Below are positions 7,173 to 11,516 of a stretch of 11,516 nt of DNA, one piece after another. The position numbers and the translations under genes are program-made. The DNA comes from UBA2093 sp044340485. Lineage in GTDB: Bacteria; Actinomycetota; Acidimicrobiia; Acidimicrobiales; Ilumatobacteraceae. The stretch covers positions 1-11,516 of the forward strand of contig JBIITN010000038.1 in the NCBI GenBank assembly GCA_044340485.1. Direction: 5' to 3'. Within the stretch, counting starts at the first letter, position 1. Each line of letters opens with the position of its first letter. The notes under the pieces were generated by a model that was given only the letters and a program-made list of their open reading frames with translations, had not been told where the DNA came from and searched no databases.

Positions 7173-7823
7173 AGTAAGTACGTCAGATTTTTTGCCACGT
7201 AATTCGTCATAGTCGACTTCGACACACGAAATGCCACGTGATTCAGCCAGAGTGCGCGCTTGAGGTTTGATGCTTTGTGCGACAAGCAGTCCACGTACTG
7301 GAGACAGTGTGGGATCCTGCGCAAGATCAGCTAAGTAGCGGGTGAGTTGTTCAACACCGTCGATTTCACCGCGACGCTTTACTTCGATGACCACTGTGGT
7401 TCCTTGTTTGTCACGGCACAAAATGTCGACTGGCCCAAGAGCAGTGAAATGTTCGCGGCGAATAAGGGTGAGTCCTTCTTCCATCACCTCCGGCACTGCG
7501 GCAAGTAGCTCTTGTAGGTGGGCCTCAACGCCATCTTTTGTAAGGCCGGGATCTTCTCCCAATTCGTGACTGCTGTCTGACAACACTTGGTGCAAGAAGA
7601 TGGTCATTAATTCATCCTTCGGATTTCGAATTTCCCACCGATCATCGAGTTCGACCAACGTGTTGGGGGCGTTCATCCAGTTGAGAGGTTTGTATGCGCC
7701 ACCATCTGCGTGCACCGCGACGCAACCATCGGCCTTCACCATGATGAGCCGAGTCGCTCCGGGGAGGTGAGTGTCAAGACGGCCGGTGTATTGCACCGAG
7801 CAATGCGCAATGACAATTCTCAT
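7155..7823 (-). CDS. nucS: Endonuclease NucS (EndoMS), mismatch-specific
   Basis: A 222-residue protein very like mycobacterial NucS, the nuclease that cleaves mismatched DNA and replaces MutS/MutL repair in most Actinobacteria. The N-terminal part (MRIVIAHCSVQYTGRLDTHL, KADGCVAVHADGGAYKPLNW) is the DNA-binding and dimerisation domain. The C-terminal RecB-like nuclease has GPVD with D133 and the ExK motif VIEVKRRGEID with E147 and K149, in the spacing known from the Pyrococcus enzyme. DGVEAHLQ and DGVEQLTRYL are family signatures. The C-terminus DVLTLFDEL contains LTLF (216-219), which fits a beta-clamp-binding motif. The last three residues lie beyond LF, where the mycobacterial protein ends. 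AGAGG at 7830-7834 lies six bases before ATG 7823, favouring it over TTG 7826. It follows the ABC1 kinase gene by 31 bases, probably in one transcript. Confidence 0.95.
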   Translation of the reverse strand: MRIVIAHCSVQYTGRLDTHLPGATRLIMVKADGCVAVHADGGAYKPLNWMNAPNTLVELDDRWEIRNPKDELMTIFLHQVLSDSSHELGEDPGLTKDGVEAHLQELLAAVPEVMEEGLTLIRREHFTALGPVDILCRDKQGTTVVIEVKRRGEIDGVEQLTRYLADLAQDPTLSPVRGLLVAQSIKPQARTLAESRGISCVEVDYDELRGKKSDVLTLFDEL

Positions 7824-7829
7824 CAAGTA

Positions 7830-7834
7830 CCTCT
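7830..7834 (-). promoter_or_regulatory. Ribosome binding site of nucS
   Basis: AGAGG on the minus strand precedes ATG 7823 by six bases (TACTTG). This spacing decides against the TTG codon at 7826, which would be only three bases away. Confidence 0.6.
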
Positions 7835-7854
7835 AGAAGTGCTCGGGATGTGGA

Positions 7855-9321
7855 TCAGACGGGAGCGCCACGCATTCGCTTTTGAATGAGTTGACGACGC
7901 TCTTGTAACTGAGCGTAGGTCAAAGAGCTCGTCGAAGCATCAACTCCGAGACCTGCCTTCACCGAGTCGAAGTTGAATTCAACTTTGGTGGGGTCGATGC
8001 CAAGCTCTTGGCCGAGTCGTTGACCATGTTTCGTCGTAAACATCAGCGAAATGTTTGCTACTTCGGCGAGGAGATCGAGATTGGGTGCAAGGCGAGCAAG
8101 CGCGCCGTCGAGGAACACCATGTTCTTCACATAGAGCATCAACTCTTTGGGAAGCTTCGCGCCGTATGCGAGCAAGGCTTTCACAATGCGCTGCACTTCT
8201 TTCACAAGTTCTTCTTGCGTCAAGGTAGTGGGATCAACTGTTGGCTGATCAAGGCCGATGTCACGTATGACGGCCGGAATGTCTGTGTCGGGAGGCAGTG
8301 CTCCAAGATCGCGCAGTGCAGCAACTTGGGCGTGAAGGTCGTTAGTGGTCGCGCCAAGCATGAGGCGTAAAAACGCGAGACGCCGTTCAGTGTTGAGACG
8401 TCCAACGATGCCAAAGTCAAGAAGAGCGGTACGTCCATCGCGCATCACGAACAAGTTTCCTCCGTGAAGATCACCGTGGAATACGCCATGAATCAGTGCA
8501 CCTTCCATGAATGCGATCATTCCAGTGCGCAGCACTTGTTCTGTGTCGATTCCGGCAGCGTGCATTGACTCGACGTCGTCGAAATTGAAACCTTCAAGTC
8601 GTTCCATAACTAGCACCCGACGGGTGACCAGTTTCTGATGAGGGCGTGGAATGACATACCACTCTTGTTCAAGATCTCGAAGCATCTTTGCAACGTCAAT
8701 CATGTTTGCTGCTTCCATGCGGAAGTCGAGTTCTTCAACAATTGTCTCGGCAAATAATTCAACAAGCGCGGGCGGGTTGGCCAATGCCGCAACAGGGATG
8801 CGCCCAATCATGTGCGGTGCAATCCACGCCATTACTTTCAGATCACGACGCACGCTTGTGGACACATCGGGTCGCTGTACTTTCACCACAACTTCTTCGC
8901 CGGTTGTGAGACGTGCGCGGTGAACCTGTGCGATAGAGGCTGCTGCTAGTGGGGTGGTGTCAAACTCAGAGAAGACGTCCTCAATACGTGCACCAAGATC
9001 TTGTTCGACGATGAGTTTCACTACCTCGAATGGTTCTGCCGGCACTTGATCGCGACAGCGCTTGAATTCATCCACTAATTCTTTAGGAAATAGACCTTCG
9101 CCAGAAGAAATGATTTGACCGAGTTTGATGTAAGCAGCCCCAAGCTGTTCAACAGCTCTACGTAGTCGTAATGACAAATACTCACGTGAGGATTCAGGAG
9201 AATCGAAACGTTTTAGTTTTTTCTTGACGAACCATGGCACGAGTGCTTTGGCCAAAGTGAAAACAACCGAGAACATGCGTCCAACAGGCGGAATGCGTGC
9301 GGGAATAATGAGGCTGGGCAC
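7855..9321 (-). CDS. ABC1/UbiB (AarF) family atypical protein kinase
   Basis: An ABC1/ADCK/UbiB-family protein of about 488 residues; relatives support quinone or isoprenoid-lipid metabolism and bind or hydrolyse ATP rather than phosphorylate proteins. The family KxGQ helix is YIKLGQ (64-69). The Ala-rich loop replacing the usual P-loop is PLAAASIAQVHRA (124-136). The ATP-site Lys is K147 in VVVKVQRP, and the acidic ETIVEELDF follows. The catalytic loop HGDLHGGN has D284 and N289, and LDFG holds metal-binding D302. The start is uncertain: the frame is open to GTG 9483, and the first ATG is 9276. GTG 9321 is chosen because the segment LIIPARIPPVGRMFSVVF looks like a real N-terminus and the frame stays open upstream of 9276; no start has a good ribosome site. 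Together with the MenJ-like gene nearby it suggests menaquinone metabolism. Confidence 0.87.
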   Translation of the reverse strand: MPSLIIPARIPPVGRMFSVVFTLAKALVPWFVKKKLKRFDSPESSREYLSLRLRRAVEQLGAAYIKLGQIISSGEGLFPKELVDEFKRCRDQVPAEPFEVVKLIVEQDLGARIEDVFSEFDTTPLAAASIAQVHRARLTTGEEVVVKVQRPDVSTSVRRDLKVMAWIAPHMIGRIPVAALANPPALVELFAETIVEELDFRMEAANMIDVAKMLRDLEQEWYVIPRPHQKLVTRRVLVMERLEGFNFDDVESMHAAGIDTEQVLRTGMIAFMEGALIHGVFHGDLHGGNLFVMRDGRTALLDFGIVGRLNTERRLAFLRLMLGATTNDLHAQVAALRDLGALPPDTDIPAVIRDIGLDQPTVDPTTLTQEELVKEVQRIVKALLAYGAKLPKELMLYVKNMVFLDGALARLAPNLDLLAEVANISLMFTTKHGQRLGQELGIDPTKVEFNFDSVKAGLGVDASTSSLTYAQLQERRQLIQKRMRGAPV

Positions 9322-9509
9322 TTCTTGTTGCGATTGACGACGCAATGCCACAGCATGAACAGACCACTGAGTATTTGGGTGCTCTAGTTGCCATGGGGGA
9401 GTATCTGAAAAAGCGCCCCACTTCTTGTCACCGGTCAGTTGTCCCACTGCGTCAGTCTGCCGACTTCCGCCAACAATCGGCACGTGCGTGTGTCACTAGT
9501 GTGGAAACG

Positions 9510-10661
9510 ATGAGTCAGTCAACAGCACCACTAGCCGGCATCAAAGTGATCGAACTTGGATTGTGGGTGGCAGGACCTGCAGCCGGCGGTGTGATGGCTG
9601 ACTGGGGTGCAAATGTCATCAAGGTTGAATCACGATCCGGAGATCCACAGCGAACGGTGTTTGGTTCGGTGGGTATCGACAAAGACATCCCGACTCCACC
9701 TTTTGAAATTGACAACCGGGGGAAAAAATCCGTTGTGCTCGATTTGCGAGATGACAGTGACATGGCCACATTGCTGTCGCTACTTGCCGACGCCGATGTC
9801 TTTATTACCAACATGCGTGTTGCCGCATTAGGACGTCTTGGACTCGATCCAGACACACTGACCAAAAAATTTCCCACGTTGGTCTATGGCATCATCACTG
9901 GCTATGGCTTAGAAGGTCCAGATGCAGATCGTCCCGGGTATGACGTCGGAGCGTTTTGGGCGCGCTCTGGTTTGGCGCACACAATGGTTCCGCCCGGAGA
10001 ATTGCCGCCCGCGATTCGTAATGGTCAAGGAGATCACACGACAGGCATCACATTGGTGAGCGGAATCATGGCCGCACTGTTTGATCGATCGCGCACCGGC
10101 AAAGGCCGCATTGTGTCTACCAGTTTGTTGCGCACTGGCATTTACACACTGGGGTGGGAAACAAGTACGTTCTTGCGATTTGGGAGACGCGAGAGCACGC
10201 GGCATCGCTCACGTAGTACCGCACCATTAGTCAATTCGTATATGTGTAGCGACGGACGTGGTTTGTGGTTACTTGGCTTAGAAGCTGACCGTCACTGGCC
10301 TGGAATTGTTGCTGCGCTCGATCTTGGAGATCTCGCAAATGACGAGCGATTTGTCAATGCGAAAGCGCGTTATAAGAACAACGAAGTTGTTATTGCAGAA
10401 CTCGACAAGGTGTTTGCATCAAACACGTACGAGTATTGGACCACTCGCCTAGATAAAAATGACGTGTGGTGGGCGCCTATTAATTCCATTCCCGATGCCG
10501 TTACTGACCCGCAAGTGATTGCATCGGGCGCATTTGTTGACATGACTCCCCATTCGGGCGAAGAACCATACAAGGCAGTGAATTCACCAGTTGATTTTGA
10601 TGGTTATCGCATTGCGCCCGGAGCCGTGCCACGTCTCGGAGAACACACACCTCGCTGGTAA
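9510..10661 (+). CDS. Family III CoA-transferase (CaiB/BaiF type)
   Basis: A 383-residue CaiB/BaiF-family protein. Members transfer CoA between carboxylic acids through an aspartyl-CoA thioester, or racemise alpha-methylacyl-CoA. The N-terminal signature is LAGIKVIELGLWVAGPAAGG (8-27) with MADWGANVIKVESRSGDPQR (29-48), and NRGKKSVVLDL (69-79) follows. The likely catalytic Asp is D175 in NGQGDHTTGITL. The C-terminal part contains GLEADRHWPGI (256-266) and WAPINSIPDAVTDPQV (321-336), the usual linker and small domain. ATG 9510 gives the standard start just before LAGIKV. The frame is open back to 9345, but that stretch is out of character and runs opposite the kinase 5' region. Only a weak GGAA precedes the ATG. 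Substrate unknown; a carnitine- or bile-acid-type acyl-CoA is possible. Confidence 0.88.
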   Translation: MSQSTAPLAGIKVIELGLWVAGPAAGGVMADWGANVIKVESRSGDPQRTVFGSVGIDKDIPTPPFEIDNRGKKSVVLDLRDDSDMATLLSLLADADVFITNMRVAALGRLGLDPDTLTKKFPTLVYGIITGYGLEGPDADRPGYDVGAFWARSGLAHTMVPPGELPPAIRNGQGDHTTGITLVSGIMAALFDRSRTGKGRIVSTSLLRTGIYTLGWETSTFLRFGRRESTRHRSRSTAPLVNSYMCSDGRGLWLLGLEADRHWPGIVAALDLGDLANDERFVNAKARYKNNEVVIAELDKVFASNTYEYWTTRLDKNDVWWAPINSIPDAVTDPQVIASGAFVDMTPHSGEEPYKAVNSPVDFDGYRIAPGAVPRLGEHTPRW

Positions 10662-10676
10662 CTGCTGTATTGCAAA

Positions 10677-10756
10677 GGACGCTCCGCGCCCCGCTGTGTT
10701 ATCTGATGGGACGCTCCGCGCCCCGCTGTGTTATCTGATGGGACGCTCCGCGCCCC
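10677..10756 (-). repeat. 2.5 exact copies of a 32-bp tandem repeat at the cysQ 3' end
   Basis: Two full 32-bp units (10677-10708 and 10709-10740) and a 16-bp third partial unit (10741-10756) are identical wherever they align. Each begins GGACGCTCCGCGCCCC on the plus strand. On the minus strand the unit holds the final cysQ codons for AERPIR and the stop TAA. The gene therefore ends inside the array, and a further stop-containing copy plus the 16-base block lies downstream. The array begins 15 bases after the CoA-transferase stop. The unit is GC-rich, but only a 3-bp stem (GGA/TCC) forms within it. Thirty-two is not a multiple of three, so copies do not extend the protein. Confidence 0.92.
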
Positions 10757-11516
10757 ATAAAGCAGTGAGGACGTCGTCGGCATATTCGGGACGACAAATC
10801 ATGAGATCGGGAAGCCATGTATCAGCATCGTTGTAGCGAAACGGAGAACCATCGATACGACTGCAATGAAGCCCGGCTGCACGTGCCACTGCAACTGGCG
10901 CAGCTGAATCCCATTGGTACATCCCACCGTCATGAACGTAAATGTCGGCTTCACCCATCACCACTGACATCGCCTTTGCACCAGCGCTACCTAATTGAAA
11001 CGCTTCGCAATCCATTCGATTTGCAACAAGCACCGCCGAATACGGAGCATGGCTACGCGATGTTACAAGTCGCGGTTTGTCGCCTGCTTTTTGGGGAAGT
11101 TGTGGTGCAGGATCAGTTGCAAACACTTGATTGATCGCCGGTAGCGACACCGCGCCCGCAGATAACTCACCGTCTTCCCACAATGCAACGTGAACTGCCC
11201 AATCGGGGCGGCTTTGTCCAAACTCTTTTGTGCCATCCAGCGGGTCGACAATCCACACACGACGTGATGAAAGTCGCACAGCGTTATCGGCACCCTCTTC
11301 CGACAGCAACGCATCATGTGGTCGCAATTGTGCGAGAGCGTTAGCAAGAAAATGATGTCCGACCGAGTCACCAGAATTACGGAGATCAAATTGCGTGGCG
11401 CCCTCAGCGATCAGATTGTCGCGATGTGCAACAAGGATTCGCCCAGCTTCTTGAGCGAGCATCGATGCCAACTCATGGTCCGATAAATCAGCCCACGATG
11501 AATCGGCTTCGGGAGT
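10731..11516 (-). CDS. cysQ: 3'(2'),5'-bisphosphate nucleotidase CysQ, 5' end beyond window
   Basis: The last 261 residues of an inositol-monophosphatase-fold enzyme closely resembling mycobacterial CysQ. That enzyme removes the 3'-phosphate of PAP/PAPS in sulfate assimilation and sulfation, using Mg2+. Visible metal ligands are D50 in NSGDS, E73 and E74 in LLSEE, DPLDGT with D91 and D94, and D203 in WDSAAP. RVWIVDPLDGTKEF, DWAVHVALW, GSAGAKAMSVV and SRIDGSPFRYN follow the mycobacterial protein segment by segment, favouring CysQ over a general inositol phosphatase. The frame is open to 11516, reading ADLSDHELASMLAQEAG (9-25), typical of the family N-terminus. The TTG at 11471 is therefore not the start, and only a few residues are probably missing. 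No other sulfur gene is in view. Its 3' end lies inside a 32-bp tandem repeat. Confidence 0.92.
   Translation of the reverse strand, partial: TPEADSSWADLSDHELASMLAQEAGRILVAHRDNLIAEGATQFDLRNSGDSVGHHFLANALAQLRPHDALLSEEGADNAVRLSSRRVWIVDPLDGTKEFGQSRPDWAVHVALWEDGELSAGAVSLPAINQVFATDPAPQLPQKAGDKPRLVTSRSHAPYSAVLVANRMDCEAFQLGSAGAKAMSVVMGEADIYVHDGGMYQWDSAAPVAVARAAGLHCSRIDGSPFRYNDADTWLPDLMICRPEYADDVLTALWGAERPIR

Noticed and set aside
9345..9509. N-terminal extension of the CoA-transferase
   Set aside because: The family begins right before LAGIKVIELG; the extension lies opposite the kinase 5' region and has no family resemblance.
10677..10756. CRISPR-like array (32-bp repeats)
   Set aside because: The copies abut directly with no unique spacers, and there are only 2.5 of them, so this is a simple tandem duplication.
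10677..10756. Intrinsic terminator formed by the GC-rich repeat
   Set aside because: Each unit forms only a 3-bp stem and no T-run follows on either strand; direct repeats do not pair with each other.

Overview
The window looks like an actinobacterial chromosome of about 50% GC, probably from the class Acidimicrobiia. The evidence is a NucS-type mismatch endonuclease, a luciferase-like F420-dependent oxidoreductase of the Rv3520c type, a mycobacterial-type CysQ phosphatase, a hydratase-2 MaoC protein and an actinobacterial geranylgeranyl-reductase-family flavoprotein. Class level is inferred from protein flavour and moderate GC only. There is no rRNA or tRNA gene, no mobile element and no CRISPR array.

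Layout. 1-702 (minus): partial peptidase S51 / class I glutamine-amidotransferase-like protein, running off the left edge and overlapping by ATGA the alpha/beta hydrolase before it (699-1583, minus). 1681-2739 and 2783-3943 (plus): F420-type oxidoreductase, then a family VIII-type serine esterase. 3958-4929 and 4934-6157 (minus): a nitronate monooxygenase-like FMN protein four bases behind a MenJ-like FAD reductase. 6270-7118 (plus): MaoC hydratase. 7155-7823 and 7855-9321 (minus): NucS behind an ABC1/UbiB kinase. 9510-10661 (plus): family III CoA-transferase. 10731-11516 (minus): CysQ, whose 5' end lies beyond the right edge. Genes cover nearly the whole window and no gene-free stretch exceeds 300 bases.

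How the genes fit together. The set is mixed: DNA mismatch repair (nucS), PAPS/PAP metabolism (cysQ), isoprenoid/quinone chemistry (MenJ-like reductase, ABC1 kinase), and several enzymes acting on CoA thioesters, esters or hydrophobic substrates (CoA-transferase, MaoC, F420 oxidoreductase, esterase, nitronate monooxygenase-like protein). The last group recalls actinobacterial lipid or sterol catabolism, but no pathway-defining gene is present.

Most unusual signal. All three convergent gene junctions carry tandem direct repeats that copy the last codons and stop codon of the minus-strand gene into the spacer. At cysQ there are 2.5 identical copies of a 32-bp unit. At nucS there are three near-identical 17-bp copies. 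At the nitronate monooxygenase gene one degenerate 14-bp copy makes up the whole spacer. The co-directional junctions show no comparable repeat. This looks like recurrent stop-codon-spanning duplication at convergent gene ends.
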